Positions 15,242-24,719 are shown, numbered from the stretch's first letter. The stretch: DNA of 31,123 nucleotides from Cellvibrionales bacterium UBA1969 (GCA_002339085.1 DDDX01000076.1:1-31123); one strand, 5' to 3'. Made by a program: numbers and translations. Notes: generated from the letters alone by a model not told the origin.

Positions 15242-16263
15242 CGTGCTTGCAGCCATGCCGGTAGCCAATCACACGCTGGCCCTAACTCGGGATAGCGAGG
15301 CAGGAGATCAAGTACGTAATCAATGAACCGTGGAGTCATGGCCAAATATACGTCTTTATTATCACGGTAGTGCAGCCTGGCAAAGATACCGATAATTTTT
15401 AAATTGCGCTGCAACGCCATAAAATCACAATAACGCAGCCATTGAGAAGCGCTGATATCAGGCGCTAAAACAATCCGCGCCTGCTCAATCCACGTCTCTA
15501 ATGCTGATCTTGGCCAGGTAATATAACGGTCCCAAAGCCATGAAACCAAGTCATAACTGAGCGGACCCAAGACAGCATCTTGAAAATCGATAATACCTAC
15601 ACCGCCGTTTTTCAACTGGTGTAAGTTGCAACTGTGAAAGTCACGGTGAACAAATACCTGCGGTTGCGCTTCTGCGCTAGCGATTAATTGATCGCATAAG
15701 AACCGCCAATCCACTTGCTCAGACCGACTAAAACCCTGTCCTAAATGCTGCTGAGCGAACCATTGGGGGAATAAATCCAGCTCTGCCTGTAACCGTGTGG
15801 CGCTGTATAGCGGCAAGCCATCCGCCGCGGTATTTTTAGCCATGACGGACAATAAGGGACTCACTTGATCAAATAAGCATTGGCCTTTATCAGCGGCTAA
15901 CAATGATTGAAATAATGTCTGACCAAAGTCCTCCAACAACAAAAACCCCGCCTCAGAATCCGCCGCAAAAATGCTTGGGGCATGCAGGCCACTGGCTTGA
16001 AGCCGGCCGGCAATATCAATGAATGGGCCTAGCGCTTCTTGCGGCGTTGGCGCATCCATCACGATATAAGATTGGTCACAGTAACTGACACGAAAATATC
16101 GACGAGCACTGGCATCACCAGTGACGGCTTGCCAATTCATCAATACCCCCTTGGCTGCGCCGCTGGGGTGAATGGGTAAATTTTCGACAACTGAGCCTAC
16201 CCAACGCTGCAATTGGCGGTATCGAGGGTCAGATTCTGTCAAATTAGCGTCAATATCGGTCAT
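15238..16263 (-). CDS. amgK: N-acetylmuramate / N-acetylglucosamine kinase AmgK
   Basis: Anomeric sugar kinase of the aminoglycoside-phosphotransferase fold. It phosphorylates MurNAc (and GlcNAc) at C1 for MurU. The 341 residues show the kinase core: catalytic HRDFHSCN (206-213) with D208 and N213, and the metal motif DFQD (226-229) followed by GPLSYDLVSWL. The family is often annotated as a phosphotransferase or aminoglycoside kinase; the tight ATGA overlap with murU argues for the recycling role. It sits back to back with lptD, 100 bases apart, as I recall it does in Pseudomonas, which links wall recycling with outer-membrane assembly genes by position. ATG 16263 is the best visible start. 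Confidence 0.93.
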   Translation of the reverse strand: MTDIDANLTESDPRYRQLQRWVGSVVENLPIHPSGAAKGVLMNWQAVTGDASARRYFRVSYCDQSYIVMDAPTPQEALGPFIDIAGRLQASGLHAPSIFAADSEAGFLLLEDFGQTLFQSLLAADKGQCLFDQVSPLLSVMAKNTAADGLPLYSATRLQAELDLFPQWFAQQHLGQGFSRSEQVDWRFLCDQLIASAEAQPQVFVHRDFHSCNLHQLKNGGVGIIDFQDAVLGPLSYDLVSWLWDRYITWPRSALETWIEQARIVLAPDISASQWLRYCDFMALQRNLKIIGIFARLHYRDNKDVYLAMTPRFIDYVLDLLPRYPELGPACDWLPAWLQAR

Positions 16264-16363
16264 AAGAACAGGCTTGGTTTTAGAATCCCGAGGCAGAATG
16301 CTTTATTATTCAACGGCAACATTGGTCACTATCAGCAGGCCAATATTCAAGGGTTACGATTGC

Positions 16364-18817
16364 ATGACTATTGTGGCATTACCAAGCACCTTTTCACCAG
16401 CGAAATTCGTCGCTCGCGGCAATATCCGTTGTCTTATGCCATTGATGCTAATTGGCCTTGTAACGGCTGGCATAAACCCAAACCTCGCCGCAGAACAGGC
16501 CGCTGTGAGCAGCGGCATTCTATCGCCGCCAGAGTATCGCAGGCTAGCCCAACAGGATTGGCAAATTGACGACCAGCACGCTGGCTGCGGCGGTTTCTAT
16601 GTGAACCCCCTGCCAGTCAAAGAACTTTCAAGCTCAGAAGCACTTCAAGCCAGCGCTGATGCCAGCGCTATCGAGGCAGACAAATTATTGTTTAGCGGCA
16701 ATGTTTTGATTCAGCAGGGCAATATGTCATTGCAAGCAGAAGAGGCCAGCTACGATGCCAAGCAACAACAGTTAGTTTTAACTGACAATGTGGTTATCCG
16801 CACGCCCGCCGCCGCCTTTGGCAGTGCATCAGCTCTGTTTAAGATCAACCAGCAAAGCACACTTATGCAAGAGGCTAATTACGTGCTGCATCAGCGCCAC
16901 CTCCGCGGTGAGGCAAAATCTATTAGCCACTCAAGCGATCACCGCTTAACGGTTGAGCAAGGTAACTTCACCCGATGCCAACCGGGTAATCAGTTATGGC
17001 TACTAAGCGCCGAGCATTTAACGTTAGATAGCGAAGAGGGCCAAGGACGCGCCAAACAGGCAAAAATTTCAATTCATGGACTACCGGTATTTTATTTTCC
17101 CTACGTTCAATTTCCGATTGGCAATGCACGTCAATCGGGATTGTTATTCCCGGATATATCCAATAGCAGCAGCGGCTTTGATCTGGCGATCCCCTACTAC
17201 TTTAATATTGCGCCACAATTAGATGCAACATTTTCGCCGCGCTACCACGCTAAACGCGGCTATGTTACTCAAGCTTCGGCACGCTGGCTGAATCGATTCG
17301 ATCGTTGGAATATTGATGTAGCCTACCTCGATCACGATCCGGTTTATGCCAAACAGCAAGCCAGCAACGGTAACCCACAAGTCGACGCCAATCGCTGGCT
17401 GCTCAACATTCAAGAACAAGGCCAATGGGGCAAGCATGTCGTGAGTGAAATTGATGTGATTCGTAGCAGCGACCGTGACTACTTACGTGACCTAAATAAT
17501 TTCAGCCTCAGCAGTAGTCGCCGCAGCCATTTACATCAGCGCGCAGAACTGAACTTTTACGGCGACCAATTTTCAGCGGGGGTTAAACTTCAACACTACC
17601 AATCTTTATTGGATGACCAGCAGACGAATGCCACGCTGCTGGAAAAAATACCGGAGTGGTACCTCGCTTTTCAGTCGCCCACTGGGCCTTTCAGCCTTGG
17701 CGCAAGAGGTCGCTGGCAAGAAAGCCACTTTGAACAAAAACAATACGCTGACGTTCATCGCCGCTTTGGTGAACTCAATATTGATTTACCTATGCAGTGG
17801 TCTGGCATCCGCCTTCGCCCTTCGATTGGCGTCCAACATCTAAGCTATAAGATCAAATTTGATGATCTTATAGGGTTTAATAGCGGTTCAGAAAAATTCA
17901 CTAGCACCGCACCACAAGCAGCAGTTAAATTAGATCTGCTGCTTGAAAATAATGATGGCAGGAAGCTCTTATCACCCGGTCTGCTTTACCAGTATCGCGA
18001 CGCCGACGAAAACTATCCACACAGCACTGTATTTAACGGCGGCTTAGACAGTGAATTAATGAGCTTAACTATCGATCAGTTATTGGCAAGCTCACCACGC
18101 AGTGGTTACGACTATTTAGCGGATACTGAACAAGTATCGCTTTACTTAAATCATCGACGTTTCGACTCTATCGGTCATGAAACACTGGCCGTCACTATCG
18201 GTCAGATTTTTTATCTCGACAATAACGACGATCAAATGTCCGGATCCCAAAGCCCAATGTGGCCGGGTGAAAACCAAAACAACAGCTCATCTATCGTTGG
18301 TGAATTAACCACCTCGCTGTCACCCGCCTGGCAAAGCTCGCTAAGCATGAACTGGAACCCGCATCAAAAACAATTAGCAGAAGGCCACTGGCAATTAGCT
18401 TATCGGGGGCAAGAAAAAACCAGTAATATCTTCAATATGGGGTATCATTACCGCCGAGCTAACCAACAATATTCTTTGTTAGCGCAAACGATTGAACAAG
18501 CTGATCTTAGTTTTGTCAAAGCGCTAAATTCTCGTTGGTCAGTGATCGGTCGCTACCAATACGACACCGTACAAAAACGGAGCAATGAAGCACTGGCTGG
18601 GATTGCCTACAATAACTGCTGCATCCGCTGGCAAGTCATCTATCGCGACGCGCTTATCTACCGATATGACGCTCAACAACAGCGGCGCGATCGCAGCGTT
18701 TTTTTACAAATAGAATTAAAGGGCTTGTTTGGTATTGGTAGCAAGGTAGATTCAATATTAAGTGAGTCGATTCATGGCTATCGATCAAATGATTGGCAAA
18801 GCAGCCTCTATAATTAA
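16364..18817 (+). CDS. lptD: LPS-assembly protein LptD
   Basis: Outer-membrane beta-barrel that, with the lipoprotein LptE, places lipopolysaccharide in the outer leaflet. The frame is open from before 16172, but that part overlaps amgK. I chose ATG 16364 (817 aa): AAGGG lies 11 bases before it and a hydrophobic stretch (LMPLMLIGLVTAG, 24-36) ending at NLAA-EQ gives a signal peptide; ATG 16298 is possible. An N-terminal OstA/LptA-like jellyroll (about 100-240, SGNVLIQQG, NFTRCQPG) precedes the barrel (LPVFYFPYVQFPIG onward). The four cysteines known from E. coli LptD are present: C75, C205 and the adjacent C752-C753, so the same disulfide rearrangement is expected. First gene of a six- or seven-gene cluster; SurA, the chaperone for LptD, follows after 71 bp. 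Confidence 0.96.
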   Translation: MTIVALPSTFSPAKFVARGNIRCLMPLMLIGLVTAGINPNLAAEQAAVSSGILSPPEYRRLAQQDWQIDDQHAGCGGFYVNPLPVKELSSSEALQASADASAIEADKLLFSGNVLIQQGNMSLQAEEASYDAKQQQLVLTDNVVIRTPAAAFGSASALFKINQQSTLMQEANYVLHQRHLRGEAKSISHSSDHRLTVEQGNFTRCQPGNQLWLLSAEHLTLDSEEGQGRAKQAKISIHGLPVFYFPYVQFPIGNARQSGLLFPDISNSSSGFDLAIPYYFNIAPQLDATFSPRYHAKRGYVTQASARWLNRFDRWNIDVAYLDHDPVYAKQQASNGNPQVDANRWLLNIQEQGQWGKHVVSEIDVIRSSDRDYLRDLNNFSLSSSRRSHLHQRAELNFYGDQFSAGVKLQHYQSLLDDQQTNATLLEKIPEWYLAFQSPTGPFSLGARGRWQESHFEQKQYADVHRRFGELNIDLPMQWSGIRLRPSIGVQHLSYKIKFDDLIGFNSGSEKFTSTAPQAAVKLDLLLENNDGRKLLSPGLLYQYRDADENYPHSTVFNGGLDSELMSLTIDQLLASSPRSGYDYLADTEQVSLYLNHRRFDSIGHETLAVTIGQIFYLDNNDDQMSGSQSPMWPGENQNNSSSIVGELTTSLSPAWQSSLSMNWNPHQKQLAEGHWQLAYRGQEKTSNIFNMGYHYRRANQQYSLLAQTIEQADLSFVKALNSRWSVIGRYQYDTVQKRSNEALAGIAYNNCCIRWQVIYRDALIYRYDAQQQRRDRSVFLQIELKGLFGIGSKVDSILSESIHGYRSNDWQSSLYN

Positions 18818-18842
18818 TCAAAAGTATTAATGTGACGTCGGC

Positions 18843-18865
18843 AAGCGACAAAGCGACAAAGCGAC
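18843..18865 (+). repeat. Three tandem AAGCGAC copies with 8-bp period
   Basis: AAGCGAC occurs at 18843-18849, 18851-18857 and 18859-18865, in the 71-bp lptD-surA gap, 23 bases before the surA ATG. Copies are identical and separated by one A. It may come from slippage; a role in surA translation is possible but not shown. Confidence 0.7.
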
Positions 18866-18888
18866 TTTTATAACGGATAAGTTTATCT

Positions 18889-20232
18889 ATGAGACAGTTA
18901 TTTTTTTCAACCCTTAACCACCTTTATTCAGCTTTTATTAAAGCGAGTGCCTGCTTCACTCAGCGCAACATGATGACCGGCATATTTATTTTTACCTTAT
19001 TATTAAATACTGCCAGCCATGCGGAATATGAAGTGATTGAGCAAGTCGTTGCTATCGCCGAAGATGATGTCGTGTTAGCAAGCGAGATACGTGATCAAAT
19101 GGCCGAAATCCAGCGACGCCTAATCGCAAACAAGCAACCACTGCCTGACAATAATCGTTTATTTGAACAAGTTCTTGAACAAAAAATATTAGAAAGCTTG
19201 CAACTGCAAAGAGCCGAGAAAATCGGCTTACGAATTGACGACCAACAATTAAATGACACTATGAATTCCATTGCAGCTAGAAATAACCTTAGTCTTGCTG
19301 AGTTCAAATTATCGGTTGAAAAACAAGGCCAGTCTTACCTTGAAATTAGAAATAAAATACGTCGTGATATGATAATTCGCGAAGTGCAAAGACGCAGTGT
19401 TATAAGAACCATCAATATTGATCAGGGCGAAGTCGATAATTTTTTGCGCTCAGAAAAAGGGCAAGCACTGCTTGAAGTTGAATACAATATCGATCACATC
19501 CTTCTCGCTGTCGATGCCGATGCCTCAAAAGATATCGTTGCAGCCGCTAACAAAAAGATTTCTAAACTCAGGTCACTGGCCGCATCCGAAGGCGGCTTCC
19601 CGCCGATTGCTGGCCAAGCTAAACTTATCGCAGCAGAACACAACCCCTTAGGCTGGCGACGCTTTAGTGAAATTCCCATGATGTTTCAAGCGACTGTTAG
19701 CGAACTTTCAGAAGGGTCAATCAGTGAAGCCATACGCAGTGACAGCGGTCTACATATTATCCATATTCTGGCAAAACGTGGCGGCATAGAGGGCAGCCAA
19801 ACCGAAACCAAAGTACGCCATATTTTGATTGCGCCTAATGAAATTCGTAGTATTGATGATGCCAAGATTCTCGCCGCAGAAGTTCGTAAAAAAATTATTG
19901 ATGGCGAAGATTTCGCTTCTTTAGCCAGAAAATACTCTGACGACCCAGGCTCAGCATTAACCGGTGGAGATCTAGGCTGGGCAGAACCTGGGACCTTAGT
20001 CCCCGAATTTGAAACCATGATGGCGAATACCGATATCAATCAGACCTCTGCAATATTTAACAGCCAATTTGGCTGGCATATATTGCAAGTGACTGATCGG
20101 CGCGAAAAAGATTTATCCTCCGAGCTAGCCAATCAACGTGCACGAATGGCAATTGCAGAAACCAAATACGATGACGCGCTCAACAACTGGTTACAAGACC
20201 TACGAGACAATGCATACGTTGACATTAAATAA
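18889..20232 (+). CDS. surA: Periplasmic chaperone and peptidyl-prolyl isomerase SurA
   Basis: Escorts unfolded outer-membrane proteins, LptD among them, through the periplasm. From ATG 18889 (GGATAAG upstream) it is 447 residues, slightly longer than E. coli SurA (428). The hydrophobic core is at about 29-42 and cleavage is expected after SHA (residue 45); ATG codons at residues 28-29 would give a conventional short signal peptide but lack a ribosome site. The N-terminal chaperone domain (46-190) is followed by two parvulin domains. The first (about 193-290, IDHILLAVDA ... GLHIIHILAKR) is divergent; the second (about 302-405, KVRHILIAPNE, ARKYSDDPGSALTGGDLGWA, FGWHILQV) is complete and likely the active isomerase. 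It lies in the conserved lptD-surA-pdxA-rsmA-apaGH order. Confidence 0.96.
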   Translation: MRQLFFSTLNHLYSAFIKASACFTQRNMMTGIFIFTLLLNTASHAEYEVIEQVVAIAEDDVVLASEIRDQMAEIQRRLIANKQPLPDNNRLFEQVLEQKILESLQLQRAEKIGLRIDDQQLNDTMNSIAARNNLSLAEFKLSVEKQGQSYLEIRNKIRRDMIIREVQRRSVIRTINIDQGEVDNFLRSEKGQALLEVEYNIDHILLAVDADASKDIVAAANKKISKLRSLAASEGGFPPIAGQAKLIAAEHNPLGWRRFSEIPMMFQATVSELSEGSISEAIRSDSGLHIIHILAKRGGIEGSQTETKVRHILIAPNEIRSIDDAKILAAEVRKKIIDGEDFASLARKYSDDPGSALTGGDLGWAEPGTLVPEFETMMANTDINQTSAIFNSQFGWHILQVTDRREKDLSSELANQRARMAIAETKYDDALNNWLQDLRDNAYVDIK

Positions 20233-20247
20233 GGCAGTCAAGCCAAT

Positions 20248-21312
20248 ATGAATCGCACACCGCGCATTGCTATCACACCCGGCGAACCGGCAGGCATTGG
20301 CCCTGACATTACTATTCAAATAGCGCAGCAAGCCCATCATGCTGAGCTAGTGGCTATTGCCAACCCACAGCTACTTAAAGCCCGCGCCTCACAACTGGGC
20401 CTACCATTAACGATCAAGCCTTATCAGCCGTCTCAAGCGGCCCAACCTTCTGCTGCAGGTGAATTAATCGTTGATGCGATTCCGCTGAATACGTCGATTG
20501 AAGCTGGGGCAGCCAATCCACAGGCGTCGGGCTACGTATTGGCAACTCTTGATCGTGCCATCGACCTCTGCCAGAGCAAGCAGCTTAATGGCTTAGTCAC
20601 CGGCCCTATTAATAAACATATAATCAATCAGTACTTGCAGCAATGCAGCGATGACGCTAGTCGTGTTAACAGTAAATTTTTCAGTGGTCATACGGAATAC
20701 CTTGCGCAACAAACACAAACCTCAAAAGTGGTGATGATGCTCGCTACCAATCCAGCAGCGGATCCGGAAGAAGGCTTATTGACCCGCCCGCTGCGCGTTG
20801 CTTTAGTGACTACCCACCTACCTCTTAAAGCCGTTGCCGAAGCGATCAACCACGACGATTTAAAGCAGACGATCACAATTTTACAACACGACTTAATTCA
20901 TCACTTCGGCATTAGTGATCCTACTATCTTAGTTTGCGGCTTAAACCCACATGCCGGCGAAGGCGGAGATCTTGGCGATGAAGAAATACGTATTATTGAG
21001 CCCTGCTTAGCCGAGCTAAGAGCCCAAGGCATGCGGTTAAGTCAAGCACTTCCAGCCGATACATTGTTCACTGATAAGTATTTAGCCAATGCTGATGCCG
21101 TATTAGCCATGTATCATGATCAAGGCTTACCGGTATTAAAATCGCATGGATTTGGTCGTGCAGTTAACATCACACTTGGCTTACCCTTTATCCGCACCTC
21201 GGTCGATCACGGTACCGCTTTTGACTTAGCGGGTAGTGGTCAAGCCAATAGCAGTAGTTTACTAGCCGCCATAAATATGGCGGTTGACCTTTGCCAATCT
21301 TCATACGGGTAA
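20248..21312 (+). CDS. pdxA: 4-hydroxythreonine-4-phosphate dehydrogenase
   Basis: NAD-dependent oxidation of 4-phosphohydroxy-threonine in the DXP-dependent route to pyridoxal phosphate. Signatures: ITPGEPAGIGPDI (9-21), VTGPINK (117-123), FSGHTEYLA with metal His148, LVTTHLPL, CGLNPHAGEGG and TSVDHGTAFDLAGSG at the end, which carries another metal His. At 354 residues it is about 25 longer than the E. coli enzyme; the extra residues appear in two places, before FFSGHTE (about 128-142) and after LATNPA (about 160-170). Both look like surface insertions, and every catalytic motif is intact. It begins 15 bases after surA and ends 6 bases before rsmA. Confidence 0.96.
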   Translation: MNRTPRIAITPGEPAGIGPDITIQIAQQAHHAELVAIANPQLLKARASQLGLPLTIKPYQPSQAAQPSAAGELIVDAIPLNTSIEAGAANPQASGYVLATLDRAIDLCQSKQLNGLVTGPINKHIINQYLQQCSDDASRVNSKFFSGHTEYLAQQTQTSKVVMMLATNPAADPEEGLLTRPLRVALVTTHLPLKAVAEAINHDDLKQTITILQHDLIHHFGISDPTILVCGLNPHAGEGGDLGDEEIRIIEPCLAELRAQGMRLSQALPADTLFTDKYLANADAVLAMYHDQGLPVLKSHGFGRAVNITLGLPFIRTSVDHGTAFDLAGSGQANSSSLLAAINMAVDLCQSSYG

Positions 21313-21318
21313 ACGATT

Positions 21319-22167
21319 GTGGAGCCCCTTAATTCTCCGACAGATCGCCATCAAGCGCGCAAGCGGTTTGGACAAAACTTTCTGCAAGATGGTGCAGTTA
21401 TCGATCGTATCGTTCGCGCCATTAGCCCAACGGGTAATCACCGATTTATTGAGATAGGCCCTGGTCAAGGCGCCTTGACCTTACCTATCATCGAACAGCT
21501 CGCCGAGCATGCAACACTGGACCTACTGGAACTGGACCGCGATTTGGCAGCTCAACTCGCAAACCAATTTTCTCAGGATTCACGGGTTAAGCTGCATCAA
21601 ATCGACGCCCTCAACTTTGACTTTATCAAGCATCGACAACAAGACGATCAAGCACTAAGAGTGTTTGGCAACTTACCCTACAATATTTCGACTCCCTTGA
21701 TTTTTCACTTACTCGAGCAGTGCAGTCAACTCGATCACCGTCAAGTGATCAGTGATATGCATTTTATGTTACAGCGTGAAGTCGTTGACCGAATGGCTGC
21801 CCAACCCGGCAGTAAAACCTATGGTCGCCTTAGCGTGATGACGCAATATTATTGCGCCGTCGAACCGCTATTTGAAGTGCCGCCAGAAGCGTTCAACCCT
21901 AAACCAAAAGTCATGTCGATGATTGTTCGCTTACAGCCTTTCGAATCTTTGCCGATTAGCGCTAACAACCCTAAATTATTTCATCAAGTTGTTAAAGCCG
22001 CCTTCTCTCAACGACGTAAAACCCTGCGTAACGGCCTTAAAAATCTTATCACCGCTGATCAATTAGAGCAGTTAGGCATTAATCACACGGCCAGAGCCGA
22101 AACTCTGCCATTGACGACCTTTGTTGAGATTGCTAACTTTCTTGCAACAACAACATCAAATCCTTAA
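21319..22167 (+). CDS. rsmA: 16S rRNA (adenine-1518/1519-N6)-dimethyltransferase RsmA (KsgA)
   Basis: Dimethylates the two adjacent adenines in helix 45 of 16S rRNA late in small-subunit assembly. The 282 residues carry RFGQNFL (16-22), the SAM loop EIGPGQGALT (45-54), LELDRD and the catalytic GNLPYNIST (117-125), then FNPKPKV and AFSQRRKTLRN. The start is GTG at 21319, 6 bases after the pdxA stop, with no strong ribosome site, suggesting coupling to pdxA. RsmA lies between pdxA and apaG, as in E. coli (ksgA). Confidence 0.96.
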   Translation: MEPLNSPTDRHQARKRFGQNFLQDGAVIDRIVRAISPTGNHRFIEIGPGQGALTLPIIEQLAEHATLDLLELDRDLAAQLANQFSQDSRVKLHQIDALNFDFIKHRQQDDQALRVFGNLPYNISTPLIFHLLEQCSQLDHRQVISDMHFMLQREVVDRMAAQPGSKTYGRLSVMTQYYCAVEPLFEVPPEAFNPKPKVMSMIVRLQPFESLPISANNPKLFHQVVKAAFSQRRKTLRNGLKNLITADQLEQLGINHTARAETLPLTTFVEIANFLATTTSNP

Positions 22168-22207
22168 CCACCACGTTTTAATAAAAACCTAGGCGTAGAA
22201 TTGACCC

Positions 22208-22600
22208 ATGAATACAGCGCAACTCAAATTACAGCAAAGTATAGAAGTTAAGGTTCAGCCCCGCTACTTACCTGAACATTCCAATGAAGAGCTGGCTGAA
22301 TATACCTTTGCCTATACGGTCCGTATTGCTAACAACAGTGAACAAAGCGTGCAGCTACTAGCTAGGCATTGGATCATCACTGATGGAAATAACACCATTA
22401 GAGAAGTTGAAGGTGAAGGTGTCGTGGGTCAACAGCCCGACATCATGCCAGGAGAGTCTTACAGCTACAGCAGTGGCGCAATACTTTCAACGAAAACGGG
22501 TACCATGGAAGGTAGTTATAAAATGCGCAGTTTTGAAGGCGTAGATTTCAATGCCATTATTGAACCGTTTGGTTTGGTTCACCCTAATTCACTTCAATAA
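22208..22600 (+). CDS. apaG: ApaG domain protein
   Basis: A single-domain protein of 130 residues with the fibronectin-III-like ApaG fold. Conserved stretches are VKVQPRYLPEHS, FAYTVRIANNS, LLARHWIITDGN, the glycine motif EGEGVVGQQP and PGESYSYSSGA. The exact role is unresolved; older work tied it to cobalt/magnesium efflux phenotypes, and related domains occur in F-box and polymerase-interacting proteins. It is 40 bases after rsmA and 38 before apaH, in the order found in E. coli. Confidence 0.94.
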   Translation: MNTAQLKLQQSIEVKVQPRYLPEHSNEELAEYTFAYTVRIANNSEQSVQLLARHWIITDGNNTIREVEGEGVVGQQPDIMPGESYSYSSGAILSTKTGTMEGSYKMRSFEGVDFNAIIEPFGLVHPNSLQ

Positions 22601-22638
22601 TATAAGGCCGTGTTAATCATTCATGCTCGGACAGTAAT

Positions 22639-23463
22639 ATGACGCAATACGCAGTCGGCGACATTCAAGGATGCTATACAGAATTAATGGACTGCTTAAA
22701 TCAAGTCAATTTCAATCCTGACCAAGATTGCCTTTGGGTGGCCGGTGACATGGTCAATCGCGGCCCTGATTCTTTAGCGACCTTAGCGTTTCTGTATGAA
22801 AATCGTAATAGCCTACGCTGTGTACTGGGCAATCACGATCTCCATTTATTGGCCATTTACTTTGGCCATCGTCAAGCCAAAAGCAGCGATACTGTTGATC
22901 AGATCCTCAGTCACCCCGACTGCGACCACTGGATGGAATGGCTGCGCCAGCAACCGCTATGCCAGTATGATTCTCATAATCAATATTTTATGTCGCATGC
23001 CGGCTTGCCGCCACAGTGGTCGATCAAACAAGCCTTAAGTTACAGCGTAGAAATAGCATCGGTGTTAAACAGCGAAGCAATAGATGCATTTTTAGCAACC
23101 ATGTATGGCAACACCCCCAGTCACTGGCAGACCGACCTAAGCGGGACTGACCGACTGCGATGCATCACCAACTATTTTACCCGAATGCGTATTTGCGATA
23201 TTAAGGGTGGCCTAGAGTTCGACTACAAGGGTGGCTTAGCGGATATACCTGCCGGCTATTACGCGTGGTTTAAACACCCTCACCGACAATCGATTAACGA
23301 CAGAATTATTTTCGGCCACTGGGCCTCGCTAGGTGGCTATACCGATAACGATACCCTATTTGGTCTCGACACGGCCTGTGTTTGGGGCCAGCATTTAACA
23401 CTAATGCAACTAGATAACCAGCAATACTTCACCGCCAGTCCTGCGCCGAGACTCAGTCAATGA
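22639..23463 (+). CDS. apaH: Bis(5'-nucleosyl)-tetraphosphatase, symmetrical
   Basis: Splits Ap4A into two ADP and removes Np4 caps from RNA, so it controls an alarmone and, alongside RppH in this same window, RNA 5'-end chemistry. The 274 residues are a metallophosphatase: GDIQGCY (7-13), GDMVNRGPDS (36-45) and GNHDLHLL (64-71) hold the two-metal site, with SHAG and FGHWASLGG toward the C-terminus. Length and motifs match E. coli ApaH. The stop overlaps the cca start as ATGA, so cca is probably translated by the same ribosomes. Confidence 0.96.
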   Translation: MTQYAVGDIQGCYTELMDCLNQVNFNPDQDCLWVAGDMVNRGPDSLATLAFLYENRNSLRCVLGNHDLHLLAIYFGHRQAKSSDTVDQILSHPDCDHWMEWLRQQPLCQYDSHNQYFMSHAGLPPQWSIKQALSYSVEIASVLNSEAIDAFLATMYGNTPSHWQTDLSGTDRLRCITNYFTRMRICDIKGGLEFDYKGGLADIPAGYYAWFKHPHRQSINDRIIFGHWASLGGYTDNDTLFGLDTACVWGQHLTLMQLDNQQYFTASPAPRLSQ

Positions 23464-24680
23464 AAATTTATTTAGTCGGCGGCGCCGTTCGTGACCAGTT
23501 GCTTGGCTTACCCGTTACTGAACGTGACTGGGTGGTTGTCGGCGGTTCTGCCGCTGAATTAGAGGCTCTCGATTACCAGCAAGTCGGCAAAGACTTCCCC
23601 GTTTTTTTACACCCAAAAAGTAAAGAAGAATACGCACTTGCTCGCACCGAACGTAAACGAGGCACTGGCCATACGGGCTTTACTGTCGATGCCAACCCTA
23701 AAGTTAGCCTTGAACAAGACCTATCAAGACGCGACCTAACCATTAATGCCATTGCCCAAGATGATAGCGGACAGTTAATTGATCCCTGTCATGGACTCAA
23801 GGACATTCAGCAACGTCAACTGCGGCATATTTCGCCGGCCTTTAATGAAGACCCATTGCGGGTCTTACGTGTGGCACGCTTTCATGCCAAGCTAGCGCAT
23901 TTAGGCTTTTCAATTGCTAAAGAAACATTACTACTGATGCGCGATATTAGTCGCTCAGGCGAACTCGCCACCTTATCAGCCGAACGTATTTGGCGTGAAT
24001 TCAGTCAAGCGCTGAACCATGCCTCACCTCAAGTTTTTATTCAAACGCTTCGGCAATGCGACGCACTAGCCGCTTTATTACCCGAGCTCGATCGCTGTTT
24101 TGATCAGCATGATAATATGCGCAACGTCGCTAGCCAGATAGGCCAGCGCACCGTCGACGCATTAACTTACAGCGCTGAACAGAATTTGTCGGGGCCTGTT
24201 CGCTGGTCTTTATGCTTGCACGGCATTAACCATCTCAGCCGAGCAAAAAACATCACTGCCAAAACGATTGGCCCTGAGCCGAGTAGCAATGACCAAGTTA
24301 ACGCCATTACACAACGATTAAAAGTGTCTAATGAATACAGTGAACTAGCGCTATTGGCCGTACACTATTGCGACCATATTATGCAAGCGCAAAACAGTAA
24401 ACCTGACTTAATTATTGATTTATTTGACCGCTGCGATGTGTGGCGAAGACCGGAAAGATTTGAACAGTTACTCTATTGCTGTGAAGCGTTAAGCGCAACT
24501 AATGACGAGCAGGCGCATACGGTATTAGGTTCAATCACGTTTTTACGCACTGCCTATCAACGCTGCCATCAAATTAACGCCGAACAATTTGTTAACGCAG
24601 GCCTAACCGGCAAAGCGGTCGGCGAATCGTTGAGAAATGCCCGAAAAATCTGTTTAGCTGAATTAAAACAACAATTCTAA
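23460..24680 (+). CDS. cca: CCA tRNA nucleotidyltransferase with degenerate HD domain
   Basis: Adds or repairs the 3'-CCA of tRNAs. The catalytic head is intact: LVGGAVRDQLLG (5-16), the acidic pair E21/D23 in TERDWVVVGG, RTERKRGTGHTGF, RRDLTINAIAQ (90-100) and EDPLRVLRVARFHAK (130-144). In E. coli Cca the next part is an HD domain (LCHDLGKG and HHGH) that gives 2',3'-cyclic phosphodiesterase and phosphatase activity. The matching segment here reads LCLHGINHL (251-259) and no HHGH follows, so the metal ligands appear lost although the length (406 vs 412) is kept. CCA addition should remain; end-processing of cyclic phosphate is doubtful. It overlaps apaH by four bases and ends the plus-strand cluster, converging with folB 39 bases later without a visible terminator. 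Confidence 0.94.
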   Translation: MKIYLVGGAVRDQLLGLPVTERDWVVVGGSAAELEALDYQQVGKDFPVFLHPKSKEEYALARTERKRGTGHTGFTVDANPKVSLEQDLSRRDLTINAIAQDDSGQLIDPCHGLKDIQQRQLRHISPAFNEDPLRVLRVARFHAKLAHLGFSIAKETLLLMRDISRSGELATLSAERIWREFSQALNHASPQVFIQTLRQCDALAALLPELDRCFDQHDNMRNVASQIGQRTVDALTYSAEQNLSGPVRWSLCLHGINHLSRAKNITAKTIGPEPSSNDQVNAITQRLKVSNEYSELALLAVHYCDHIMQAQNSKPDLIIDLFDRCDVWRRPERFEQLLYCCEALSATNDEQAHTVLGSITFLRTAYQRCHQINAEQFVNAGLTGKAVGESLRNARKICLAELKQQF

Positions 24681-24719
24681 TCGCAGCCAATTTAACGGCA
24701 ATAAATTCAATTGCGACAG

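Noticed and set aside
16172..16363. 64-residue N-terminal extension of LptD
   Set aside because: It would overlap amgK and place the signal peptide deep inside the protein; ATG 16364 gives a normal precursor.
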